NCBI GenBank assembly: GCA_910584405.1
Contig: CAJUAL010000001.1
Location: forward strand, 186,001 to 250,000
Source of the DNA: an uncultured Vampirovibrio sp.
Lineage (GTDB): Bacteria > Cyanobacteriota > Vampirovibrionia > Gastranaerophilales > Gastranaerophilaceae
Direction: 5' to 3'
Length of the DNA: 64,000 nt
Shown one piece after another: positions 25,059 to 32,566 of the stretch (position 1 is the stretch's first letter; each line of letters begins with the position of its first letter). The notes under the pieces were generated by a model. The model was not told the origin of the DNA and searched no databases. It saw only the letters and a program-made list of their open reading frames with translations. A program made the translations under genes and the position numbers.

Positions 25059-25634
25059 TTAGTATTCAATTCCTTTTCTTGCGGCAACTCCTGTATCCCA
25101 GTAATGTTTTATTGGCTGAATATTTGATACAAGATGTGCAATTTCAATAATTTTTGGGTGCGCGTTTCTGCCTGTTAATACTATTTCCATTTCGTCGGGT
25201 TTGTTTTTAAGAACTTCTATGACTTCATCTATATCAATTATTCCTAAATCGATAGCGATATTCAATTCATCAAGAATAATAAGCTGGTATTTGCCTTCTT
25301 TTATTGCTTGTTTTGCAAGTTCCCAACCTTTTTTTATTTCAGCTTCGTCTTTTTCGTTTTGGTTATCTTTGTAGATAATTCTATCAAGTCCTGCTTGAAT
25401 TATTTTCAGATTATTTGAAATATCAGGTGAAAGCTCTCTGAATGAGTTTAGTTCTCCGTAATCATCTCCGCCTTTGGTAAACATTATAATAAGGACTTTC
25501 CAACATCTGCCAAGTGCACGCATTGCAAGCCCTAATGATGCGGTTGTTTTACCCTTACCGTCGCCTGTATAGACTTGAATGTAACCGTGTTGTGCCCAAT
25601 TCGGGTTTATTAAGTTGTTTTCGCAGTTTGTCAA
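25059..25634 (-). CDS. cobO: Cob(I)yrinic acid a,c-diamide adenosyltransferase
   Basis: A 191-residue CobO/BtuR-family enzyme that adds the adenosyl group to corrinoids to make coenzyme B12. The P-loop GDGKGKTTASLGLAMRALG and the LDELNIAIDLGIID and VLTGRNAHP motifs are diagnostic. The start appears to be TTG at 25634, as no in-frame ATG fits. No other cobalamin gene is next to it, so it may serve salvage of imported corrinoid. Confidence 0.93.
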   Translation of the reverse strand: MTNCENNLINPNWAQHGYIQVYTGDGKGKTTASLGLAMRALGRCWKVLIIMFTKGGDDYGELNSFRELSPDISNNLKIIQAGLDRIIYKDNQNEKDEAEIKKGWELAKQAIKEGKYQLIILDELNIAIDLGIIDIDEVIEVLKNKPDEMEIVLTGRNAHPKIIEIAHLVSNIQPIKHYWDTGVAARKGIEY

Positions 25635-25676
25635 TTTTTCATTTACCCCTTATTTCATTTATTATATATTAATATT

Positions 25677-26198
25677 ATGAATAATAAAACTGTTTTACGG
25701 ATTAATGCCAAAGAGCTTAGAAAAACCCTTGATATGGAATCTGTGTCCGAAAACCTTGTGAAAAAGATTCGTGAACATAAGATTTATAAACACTCAAAAC
25801 ATGTAATGCTTTTTTATCCTACAAAATATGAGGTGAATTTACTGAGTCTTATTGAAGATGATAAGAAATTTTATTTTCCTAGGGTAAAGGAAAATGATTT
25901 GTTGGTTTGTCCTTATGATAAGAGCGTTCGTTTGGAAAAGTCAGAATTTAATATCTTGGAACCTTGTTCAAATCCTGAGAGTCCAAAGATTTTGGATTTA
26001 ATTATTGTTCCTGCTTTAATGGTTGATAAGGAAGGTTACAGACTGGGTTACGGCGGCGGATTTTACGATAGATTTTTAAGTGCTTTAGAAAATAAAATTC
26101 CAACTATGTGTCCGATTCCAAAAGAATTATTTACAGAAAAACTTCCGCATGATTGTTATGATATTGCAGTTGATATAATAGTAAAAACGACCCTATAA
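25677..26198 (+). CDS. 5-formyltetrahydrofolate cyclo-ligase
   Basis: A 173-residue enzyme of one-carbon metabolism that converts 5-formyl-THF to 5,10-methenyl-THF with ATP. The signature LGYGGGFYDRFL is present near residue 122, with the basic N-terminal KELRK segment. A TATATT box ends exactly 6 nt before the ATG with no ribosome binding site, so the mRNA may be leaderless. glyA, another folate enzyme, is at 38 kb. A terminator overlaps the stop codon. Confidence 0.92.
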   Translation: MNNKTVLRINAKELRKTLDMESVSENLVKKIREHKIYKHSKHVMLFYPTKYEVNLLSLIEDDKKFYFPRVKENDLLVCPYDKSVRLEKSEFNILEPCSNPESPKILDLIIVPALMVDKEGYRLGYGGGFYDRFLSALENKIPTMCPIPKELFTEKLPHDCYDIAVDIIVKTTL

Positions 26199-26212
26199 GG
26201 GTCGTTTTTTGT
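26184..26212 (+). terminator. Rho-independent terminator overlapping a stop codon
   Basis: An 11-bp stem (AAAACGACCCT / AGGGTCGTTTT) with loop ATA is followed by a T run. It overlaps the last codons of the cyclo-ligase gene. Confidence 0.9.
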
Positions 26213-26246
26213 TTGTAGAGTTATATTACTGAAAAGGGAAGGGGCT

Positions 26247-26786
26247 TTATTGACCACCGGCAACGTATTTAGGAGCCATTTCTTTAATTCCGTTATCTCT
26301 TGCCTGTCGAGCTGATTGAAGTTCTTGTTCAACTTCTTTTAACAACGTTTCTTGCTGTTCTTTTTCGTTTTTCATTTTTTCTTCTTCACGTTTTAGTCTT
26401 CGAACTTCTTTTTGGGTCATTTTATCTGCGGCATCTTTATATAATTGACCCATTATGTAATTGTTCATCATTTGCTGACTGTTTGTGTCAAGGTTTCCGC
26501 CGTATTGCTGCATCCACATTTGCTGATAATAAGGAGCGTTAGCATTAGCATAAGCCATTGATTCATTGTAGACTCTGCCAGCATGACCCATTACTCTGCC
26601 TAATGTAGAACCCGGTAGAGCTAATGCTTCACCAATGTCAAAATTACCTTCTGCGCAGTTTCCTACATAAGTTGCATAATCTTGTAAATCACTTAATTTT
26701 CGTGTTAATTGAGTTAACCGATACTCAATATTTGATTTGCGTCGCATTAAATCGTGAACGCGCGCTGAGAACATTAAAAGTCCCAT
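26247..26786 (-). CDS. Uncharacterised coiled-coil protein
   Basis: A 179-residue protein with no recognised domain. Residues 5-40 are a basic amphipathic helix, the middle (residues 70-110) is rich in Met, Asn, Gln and Tyr (ANAPYYQQMWMQQYGG), and residues 120-165 form a charged coiled coil (QKEVRRLKREEEKMKNEKEQ). The leader has a TATATAGATGTAGGTTAGG stretch like those of other unknown genes here. It lies upstream of nothing else on its strand and ends near a terminator. Confidence 0.65.
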   Translation of the reverse strand: MGLLMFSARVHDLMRRKSNIEYRLTQLTRKLSDLQDYATYVGNCAEGNFDIGEALALPGSTLGRVMGHAGRVYNESMAYANANAPYYQQMWMQQYGGNLDTNSQQMMNNYIMGQLYKDAADKMTQKEVRRLKREEEKMKNEKEQQETLLKEVEQELQSARQARDNGIKEMAPKYVAGGQ

Positions 26787-26838
26787 ACTTACCTACCTTC
26801 CAGTATATAACTAACCTTTACCTAACCTACATCTATAT

Positions 26839-26872
26839 AAAAACATGCAATCTCAAGTAATTGCATGTTTTT
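26839..26872. terminator. Terminator of clpP
   Basis: A 13-bp stem (AAAAACATGCAAT / ATTGCATGTTTTT) with an 8-nt loop, flanked by A and T runs. It lies 29 nt after the clpP stop on the minus strand. Confidence 0.85.
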
Positions 26873-26900
26873 AGCCATTTGTTAAGTTTTGTAAATTGTG

Positions 26901-27515
26901 TTATTTGGAAGTTCTTTCTACAACTTTATCTATAAGTCCGTACTCCATAGCTTCATAAGCTGATAAGAAGTGGTCGCGTTCACAATCTTCTTTAACTTTT
27001 TCGAAAGGTTGACCTGAATTTTCTGCCATAATTCCGATTAACATATCTTTCATTCTTAAAATTTCTTTTGCTTCAATTTCGATATCTGTTGCCTGACCTC
27101 TTGCTCCGCCTAAAGGTTGGTGAATCATTACTCTTGCGTTAGGTAAAGCCATTCTCTTACCTTTAGCACCTGCTGATAGCAAAAATGCACCCATAGATGC
27201 CGCGTCGCCAAGACAAATTGTTGATACATCTGATTTAATAAGGTTCATAGTATCGTATATTGCCATACCCGCTGTGATTACACCGCCCGGGCTATTAATA
27301 TATAACATAATATCTTTTTCTGAGTTTTCGCTGTCTAAAAGTAAAAGTTGTGCGACAATAGAGTTTGCAACTTCATCATCTATTTCTGTACCTAAGAAAA
27401 TAATTCTTTCTCTTAAAAGTCTTGAAAAAATATCAAATGAACGTTCTCCTCGAGATGATGCTTCAATAACTGTAGGGACGTAACCCATAATCTTCATATA
27501 AGTTTGCTGATCCAT
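26901..27515 (-). CDS. clpP: ATP-dependent Clp protease proteolytic subunit
   Basis: A 204-residue ClpP with an intact catalytic triad: Ser in CLGDAASMGAFLLSAG, His in ARVMIHQPLGGARG, and Asp in CERDHFLSAYEA. It also has the YINSPGG oxyanion strand. ClpP forms the barrel peptidase that works with ClpX or ClpC. Unlike many bacteria, clpX is not next to it. A free-standing ClpX zinc-finger protein and a triple Clp-N protein are coded 3-7 kb away. AAGGAGAGCC is the ribosome binding site. Confidence 0.97.
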   Translation of the reverse strand: MDQQTYMKIMGYVPTVIEASSRGERSFDIFSRLLRERIIFLGTEIDDEVANSIVAQLLLLDSENSEKDIMLYINSPGGVITAGMAIYDTMNLIKSDVSTICLGDAASMGAFLLSAGAKGKRMALPNARVMIHQPLGGARGQATDIEIEAKEILRMKDMLIGIMAENSGQPFEKVKEDCERDHFLSAYEAMEYGLIDKVVERTSK

Positions 27516-27559
27516 TTTGGCTCTCCTTTTTCTTGAATTATACTATAAAAATTTCATAT

Positions 27560-27588
27560 TTGACAAATAGTATAGATGTTTATAAAAT
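27560..27588 (+). promoter_or_regulatory. Promoter of a pilin gene, TTGACA-N17-TAAAAT
   Basis: TTGACA (27560-27565) and TAAAAT (27583-27588) with a 17-bp spacer lie about 40 nt upstream of the pilin start at 27629. The same consensus spacing is found before the other pilin genes. Confidence 0.65.
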
Positions 27589-27628
27589 TAATAGTAAATA
27601 TAAGACAAACTAATAGGAAGGGGAAAGT

Positions 27629-28440
27629 ATGAAAAAGCAGACTAGGATTAGAATTTCGGGGGGGGTAACTCTTTTTGCTTAGCGCGGAGCGCGTTTACAC
27701 TTGCAGAGGTCTTAATTACCCTTGGTATAATCGGTGTTGTTGCTGCGATAACAATACCAGGTTTGATTGCTAATGCGCAAAAACATGCTGTTGTCAGCGG
27801 GCTAAAAGAGGCTCATTCAATATTGAATCAGGCTGTTAGAATGCATGCTTACGAAATGGATGATGAGGGGCTTGATTTTGATATAACTTTATCCCCGCAG
27901 GCGTTTGCAGAAAAATATTTTAAACCTTACCTTAAGGTTGCTCGCGTTTGTACAAAACAAACCGACGGCTGTTGGAAAACAGGTGATTTTTACGGATATT
28001 ATGATTTAGCAGGTAATAAGAAAACTGATACCGTGCCTTACAGTTTAGTTCTTAATAACGGTATGGTTTTAGGGTTTGGTAAGATTTCGGGTTTTAATTT
28101 GCATTCAATAGTTGTAGATATTAACGGGCAAGGCGGCAGAAATACTATGGGGCGTGATGTTTTTGTTTTTTATCCTTATAACAAAGATGCATTATGTTCT
28201 GGGCATAATGCTCAAAAAGCTGCTATGGCTAAAAACGGTATTTATATTGGAAGCTTTGATGATTGCGGTGCTCCTCACCAGATGTATTCAAGACAAGACT
28301 TACTTGCACCAAATAATGTTTTGCGAGCTTGTAATAAAAATGCAAATTCGGATTCCGGCGGTCGGACAGGTGCAGGCTCCGCGTGTGCTGCGCTTATATT
28401 CCTTGACGGTTGGAAAATCAGTAAAGACTATCCTTGGTAG
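27629..28440 (+). CDS. Type IV prepilin-like protein with a G8 tract out of frame
   Basis: The pilin part (AFTLAEVLITLGIIGVVAAI then a soluble domain ending GWKISKDYPW) is intact from 27652 to 28440 but has no start codon in its own frame. The only sensible start, ATG 27629 after GGAAGGGGAAAGT, encodes MKKQTRIRISGG and then stops at 27680. The two frames meet at eight G residues (27658-27665). Nine Gs would give one protein, MKKQTRIRISGGGNSFCLAR followed by the pilin. A second pilin (48918) has the same arrangement, so this may be a phase-variable or slippage-dependent gene rather than an error. Its other properties are those of a secreted pseudopilin. Confidence 0.75.
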
Positions 28441-28453
28441 TCCTCGGCCGGAC

Positions 28454-28597
28454 GGGGCACCATGCCACCAATTGTAACTGACAGACTTTGACAGCTCAGC
28501 TCCGCAAGGGTGCTCGCCGCACTGGGTACTTTGCCACCAATTGTAACTGCCATTACTCCAAAAGCTCAGCTCTGTAAGGGTGCTTGCTACAACGGGG
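28454..28597 (+). repeat. Two tandem copies of a 69-70 bp unit
   Basis: GCCACCAATTGTAACTG occurs at 28464 and 28533, and AGCTCAGCTCyGyAAGGGTG at 28493 and 28563. The intervening bases differ more. The unit is richer in G+C than its surroundings and lies between the pilin stop and the end of hpt, with no open frame. Confidence 0.75.
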
Positions 28598-28612
28598 GTG
28601 CGTTGTTGTTAT

Positions 28613-29146
28613 TTACCCCTTCTTATAGCCTATATAGCGCAAGTTTCTGTACAGCCCGTCGTAATCAAGCCCATAACCCACTACAAACTTATCATCTACT
28701 TCAAATCCGTAATAATCAGGTTCAACATCTACTTTACGGGTAATTTTTTTATCCAAAAGCGAACAGAACTTTAATGATTTAACATGAAAATTGCAGTGCA
28801 TAAAATCAATTAAAAATTTTGCGGTTAAGCCTGTATCGACAATGTCTTCAATAATTAAAACATTTTTATTGTTTAAATCCGGAAGCTGAATATCTACAGC
28901 GTTAACTTTGCCTGATGTTGTCGTAGATGAACCGTAGCTTGAAAGTCTTATAAATTCCATTTTTAACGGCATATCAAGGTTTTTAACCAAATCAACCGCA
29001 AACATTACTGCACCTTTTAAAACACAAATCGCTATAACTTCTTCTCCGTTATAGAATTTATTCATTTCATCGGCAAGTTCTTTTATCCTTGTTTGAAGCT
29101 GTTCTTCACTAAATAATACTTTTAAATCATCAATTTTAATTTCCAT
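28613..29146 (-). CDS. hpt: Hypoxanthine phosphoribosyltransferase
   Basis: A 177-residue purine salvage enzyme joining hypoxanthine or guanine to PRPP. The PRPP-binding loop VLIIEDIVDTGLTAKFL is complete, and ..FIRLSSYGSSTTTSG is the flexible loop. The C-terminal VVGYGLDYDGLYRNLRYIG is typical. It follows tilS by one base, the same pair found in Firmicutes and other bacteria. Confidence 0.95.
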   Translation of the reverse strand: MEIKIDDLKVLFSEEQLQTRIKELADEMNKFYNGEEVIAICVLKGAVMFAVDLVKNLDMPLKMEFIRLSSYGSSTTTSGKVNAVDIQLPDLNNKNVLIIEDIVDTGLTAKFLIDFMHCNFHVKSLKFCSLLDKKITRKVDVEPDYYGFEVDDKFVVGYGLDYDGLYRNLRYIGYKKG

Positions 29147-29147
29147 T

Positions 29148-30488
29148 TTATTTGCCCTCTTGCTTATAAATTTTTATTCTGTGAGTTGGTTTATCTGTTA
29201 CTTTTATTTTATCACTAATACCTAAACCGATTGCCCAAAGGATTTCATTTTCCTGACATAAAAATAACAAATTATTTTTTTCGTGGTTTGGAATTTTTTT
29301 CTCGTTAAGATATTTTTTTAATTTCTGAGAACCTTTTAGTCCTAAAGGTTGAATATAATCACCATCTTGTCTTGGACGAAGTTCAAAGTCAATCGGGATA
29401 TGGTTTAGATTTATGTAAGCAGTTTTTTCACTGTCAGGCGGGAATTTCCGTACAGGCTTTGTAAATTTTTCAAGTTCCAGGGTATATCCGTTATTTTCGT
29501 AAGTCCCTTCTTTTGTTATGTGAAAATACGGCATTACTGCGTGATTTTGTGTGATTATTTCAATTGATTTGTCATTTACAAAAATCCATAGGTTACGTGT
29601 TAATGAACAGGTTTTTCCGGATTTTGAATCTTTATTTTCTTCTATAAACTCTTGAATTGATGTAATTTTTTTTCTGTCGTATTCAAGATTGTGTTTTAAA
29701 AACAGTTTATAAATTACCTTGTTTTGCATTGCACGGGAAAGTTTTAAGAACTTGTCGGTTTTTATTTTGTTATCATTGGAAATCTTTTCAATGACAGAAT
29801 TTGTATACTCGTCAAGAATTTCTGTTTCTTCTTTTGCCACTTGAATTAAAGAACTTATTGCATCAAGCATATTTGGATTAATTTCGTTTAATACAGGCAT
29901 GATTTTTGCGCGGATTAAGTTACGTTTGTATTTTGTATTTGAGTTTGAGCTGTCGTTATTTGGGTTAAGCTTATGTTTTTGACAGTATTTTTCAATATCA
30001 TCCCGCGTAATATCAAGCAACGGGCGGTAAAAGATTTCGCGATGTTTGCAAATTCCCTGTAAACCCGTAACCCCTGTACCTGTTGCGATTCTGTAGATAA
30101 GGGTTTCTGCATTGTCATTTTTGTTATGGGCTGTGAAAACGAGTTTTGAGTTAAATTTTTGAGCACATCTTTCAAAAAACTCGTATCTTGCGTCCCGCGC
30201 GGCTGTTTCTGTATGTGCAATATTATTAGTCAGATTCTCGCTGTAAAATTCTACACTGATTTTTTCACAGAACTTTTTGCAATTAATCTCTTCTTGGTCG
30301 CTTTCATCTCCGCGCCATTTATGGTTTAGGTGAATTGCGATAATTTTATTATTCGAAACTCTTTTTAATGAGTCTAAAAGGCACATTGAATCGTATCCGC
30401 CTGAAAATGCGACAAGATAGGTTAATCCGTTTTTCTCCAAATCATAATTTTCTAAAAAAGATTTAATTGTTTGGTGAATGTTTTCCAT
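29148..30488 (-). CDS. tilS: tRNA(Ile)-lysidine synthase
   Basis: A 446-residue enzyme that converts C34 of the AUA-decoding tRNA(Ile) to lysidine. The N-type ATP pyrophosphatase motif SGGYDSMCLLDSL is near the start, followed by AIHLNHKWRG and FTAHNKNDNAET. The C-terminal substrate-binding domain (LRPRQDGDYIQPLGLKGSQK) is present. It is coupled to hpt downstream and lies 6 bp from the triple Clp-N gene upstream. Confidence 0.95.
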   Translation of the reverse strand: MENIHQTIKSFLENYDLEKNGLTYLVAFSGGYDSMCLLDSLKRVSNNKIIAIHLNHKWRGDESDQEEINCKKFCEKISVEFYSENLTNNIAHTETAARDARYEFFERCAQKFNSKLVFTAHNKNDNAETLIYRIATGTGVTGLQGICKHREIFYRPLLDITRDDIEKYCQKHKLNPNNDSSNSNTKYKRNLIRAKIMPVLNEINPNMLDAISSLIQVAKEETEILDEYTNSVIEKISNDNKIKTDKFLKLSRAMQNKVIYKLFLKHNLEYDRKKITSIQEFIEENKDSKSGKTCSLTRNLWIFVNDKSIEIITQNHAVMPYFHITKEGTYENNGYTLELEKFTKPVRKFPPDSEKTAYINLNHIPIDFELRPRQDGDYIQPLGLKGSQKLKKYLNEKKIPNHEKNNLLFLCQENEILWAIGLGISDKIKVTDKPTHRIKIYKQEGK

Positions 30489-30494
30489 AGTAAG

Positions 30495-31859
30495 TTATTG
30501 TTGTTTTGCAAGATGTTTTTTTATACCTTCTCTGATTTCTACAACGTCAGTTCCGAGTTGTTCTAATGCTTGCATTGCAAGTGAAGTCGGCTCGGTTGTG
30601 ATTGCCCAGAGTAAGTCTGATGATTCAATTTTTGTTTTATTTTGTTTTTTAGCATGTTCCCATGCGGTTTCAAGAACTCTTTTGGCACGTCTTGTGAATA
30701 CAACTTCATTGTCAAAATATTCATTTCCGCTTCCGATAATTTTTTCAACAATAATTCTTGCATCGCGAATGTTTATTTCAAGTTCGTTTAAGACAATAGC
30801 GCCGATTCCTGTAGCTTCCGAGATTATGCCGAGTAAGAACATTTCGGTTCCGACAATTCCTCGTCCGATTCTTCTTGCTTCCTGTTTTGCAAGTCTTAAA
30901 ATCGTAAGCGTTTCAGGCATTTGTTTTTCAATCGGTTTTATTATTCCGTGTGCCAAATCATCATCGTTAATATTTAATTCTTTAAATATATTATAAGCAA
31001 CTCCTTTTTTGGTTTTTAGAAGTCCTAAAATCATGTGTTCAGGCAAAACTTCTGATGACCCCAGTTCTTTAGCTGTTTGCAAAGCTAAGCTCATTGCTGA
31101 AAATGCATTCGGCGTAAACACAATTTGGCGGCCTTCGTATTCAGCCTGACGGGAATTGATTTTTGATAATTTTTCTTCAAAAACCTCGCTTGTTATCCCG
31201 AATTGAGATAAGATTTGAGATAAATCCGAATCTTTATCTTCAAGGATTGATGAGATAATTTGTTCGGTTCCCAAAATTTCATAATCTGAAGTTGATAATT
31301 TTGAAACTGCACGTTCAAAAACTTTTGATGATTTTTCATTATCAAAAAGTGAATCTGTTTCTTGAGTAAGATTTATTTCTTGTTCTTTGTTTTCGTCAAG
31401 TTCAGGGTGAAAATCTTTTTTTACTTTTCGCTGAACAAGTTTTTCAATAAGCGGGCGGAATTTGTCAATATCAAAACCTAAATTTTCAAGATATTGTGAG
31501 TTTTTGGAATGTTTATCGTTAATTACCGCCAAAACAAGGTGTTCATAGTGAACTGTCGGGTTCCCTGATTTTTGGATTAAATCTAAGGTTTGAGCTAAAA
31601 TATGTTTGAAATCTTCACTGAAAGGTATTGAAGATGTCATATCGGCTTCTTCAATGTTTACGGAAAGATAAATCTCTTGCGCAAGTCTTTCGTAAGTAAT
31701 ATTGCAGGATTTAAAAATCTTGGCGCAAAATCCTTTGGTTTCTTTAATAAGTGCCAAAAGCAAGTGTTCAGATAAGACTTTATCCGAATGATCGTAAATC
31801 GCAATATTTTGAGCTTCAACTATGACATTAACTGCTTTTTCAGTAAATTTTTCAAACAT
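30495..31859 (-). CDS. Free-standing protein of three Clp-N (Clp repeat) domains
   Basis: A 454-residue protein made only of Clp-N domains, the substrate and adaptor binding module of ClpA/ClpC/ClpB. I see three double-repeat units: residues about 1-145 (opening MFEKFTEKAVNVIVEAQNIA), 175-310 (IVFTPNAFSAMSLALQTAKE) and 315-450 (LRLAKQEARRIGRGIVGTEM, then VVFTRRAKRVLETAWEHAKK). There is no AAA+ domain, Walker motif or ClpP-binding loop. The third unit is nearest to ClpC. It could act as an adaptor or decoy for a Clp unfoldase. Plant ClpT proteins are a known case of lone Clp-N domains. It is in an operon with a lone ClpX zinc finger. Confidence 0.82.
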   Translation of the reverse strand: MFEKFTEKAVNVIVEAQNIAIYDHSDKVLSEHLLLALIKETKGFCAKIFKSCNITYERLAQEIYLSVNIEEADMTSSIPFSEDFKHILAQTLDLIQKSGNPTVHYEHLVLAVINDKHSKNSQYLENLGFDIDKFRPLIEKLVQRKVKKDFHPELDENKEQEINLTQETDSLFDNEKSSKVFERAVSKLSTSDYEILGTEQIISSILEDKDSDLSQILSQFGITSEVFEEKLSKINSRQAEYEGRQIVFTPNAFSAMSLALQTAKELGSSEVLPEHMILGLLKTKKGVAYNIFKELNINDDDLAHGIIKPIEKQMPETLTILRLAKQEARRIGRGIVGTEMFLLGIISEATGIGAIVLNELEINIRDARIIVEKIIGSGNEYFDNEVVFTRRAKRVLETAWEHAKKQNKTKIESSDLLWAITTEPTSLAMQALEQLGTDVVEIREGIKKHLAKQQ

Positions 31860-31874
31860 ATTTTTCCTTAAATT

Positions 31875-32150
31875 CTATTCTTCAACAGGTTCTTCTTCTT
31901 CCAGACTTTCGATGTATGCTGAAACTTTTTCAAATTCTTCATCATTGTCGATTGTTTCAAAGAAGCTTTCTTCGCCTTCTTCAGTGTATCTCATAAGAAC
32001 AACTTCAGGTTCTTCTTCATCAGATTCTGCTTCTACCAATAATGCGTATTGATTTCCTTCAAATTCAATTATATCATATAATTCGCATTTGATAACAGTT
32101 CCGTCATCATCAATTACTTCAATAATGTTGTTTTCCATTTCTTCTGTCAT
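31875..32150 (-). CDS. DUF1292 (YrzB) family protein
   Basis: A 91-residue acidic protein with the DUF1292 pattern EVIDDDGTVIKCELYDIIEF, YALLVEAESDEEE and VVLMRYTEEGEE. The function of the family is unknown. It directly follows ruvX, the same gene order (yrrK-yrzB) seen in Firmicutes. I use the ATG at 32150, which has AAAGGAG upstream; a longer in-frame start at 32201 would overlap ruvX. Confidence 0.87.
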   Translation of the reverse strand: MTEEMENNIIEVIDDDGTVIKCELYDIIEFEGNQYALLVEAESDEEEPEVVLMRYTEEGEESFFETIDNDEEFEKVSAYIESLEEEEPVEE

Positions 32151-32161
32151 TTTTTTCTCCT

Positions 32162-32566
32162 TTATTTGTTTCGTGATAAGTATTGTTCCAGTATAATACA
32201 AGCACTTTCAATATCAACCAGACCTTTGTCTTTTCTAAAGTCTATTTTTTTTGCTCTAAGGTTTTCTTCCGCGGTATCTGAGGTTAATCGTTCGTCTTCA
32301 AAGATAACTTCATAGCCTTGAAGCTTTGCTGCAAACTCTTCGCAGTTTTCTGCCTGAAAACCTTTTGTTCCGTCCATGTTTAGTGGTAAGCCTACTACAA
32401 TTTTTTTGACATTGTTTTCTTTTGCAATTTTATATATTGTTTCAAGTGCGGTATTTTCAGGTTCGCGCGGGATGTAAGAATGACCGTTTGAAAGCATCAA
32501 AAGATAGTCGCTTAGTGCGATTCCTATTCTTTTTGTACCGATATCAAGCGCCATTACTTTATACAT
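32162..32566 (-). CDS. ruvX: RuvX/YqgF-family nuclease (pre-16S rRNA processing)
   Basis: A 134-residue RNase H-fold protein with MALDIGTKRIGIALSD at the N-terminus, IVVGLPLNMDGTKG in the middle and EDERLTSDTAEE plus DIESACIILEQYL at the end; these carry the acidic active-site residues. The family matures the 16S rRNA 5' end and was also linked to Holliday junction resolution. It overlaps the HEAT-like gene by 8 bp, which shows operon transcription. Confidence 0.93.
   Translation of the reverse strand: MYKVMALDIGTKRIGIALSDYLLMLSNGHSYIPREPENTALETIYKIAKENNVKKIVVGLPLNMDGTKGFQAENCEEFAAKLQGYEVIFEDERLTSDTAEENLRAKKIDFRKDKGLVDIESACIILEQYLSRNK

Noticed and set aside
28454..28597. CRISPR array or diversity-generating retroelement template repeat next to a pilin
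   Set aside because: There are only two copies in direct tandem, with no spacers of regular size, no cas gene and no reverse transcriptase in the window.
30478..30996. Plus-strand reading frame of 172 codons opposite the triple Clp-N gene
   Set aside because: It is antisense to a clear protein family, has no start signals and encodes a low-complexity Ser/Phe-rich product.
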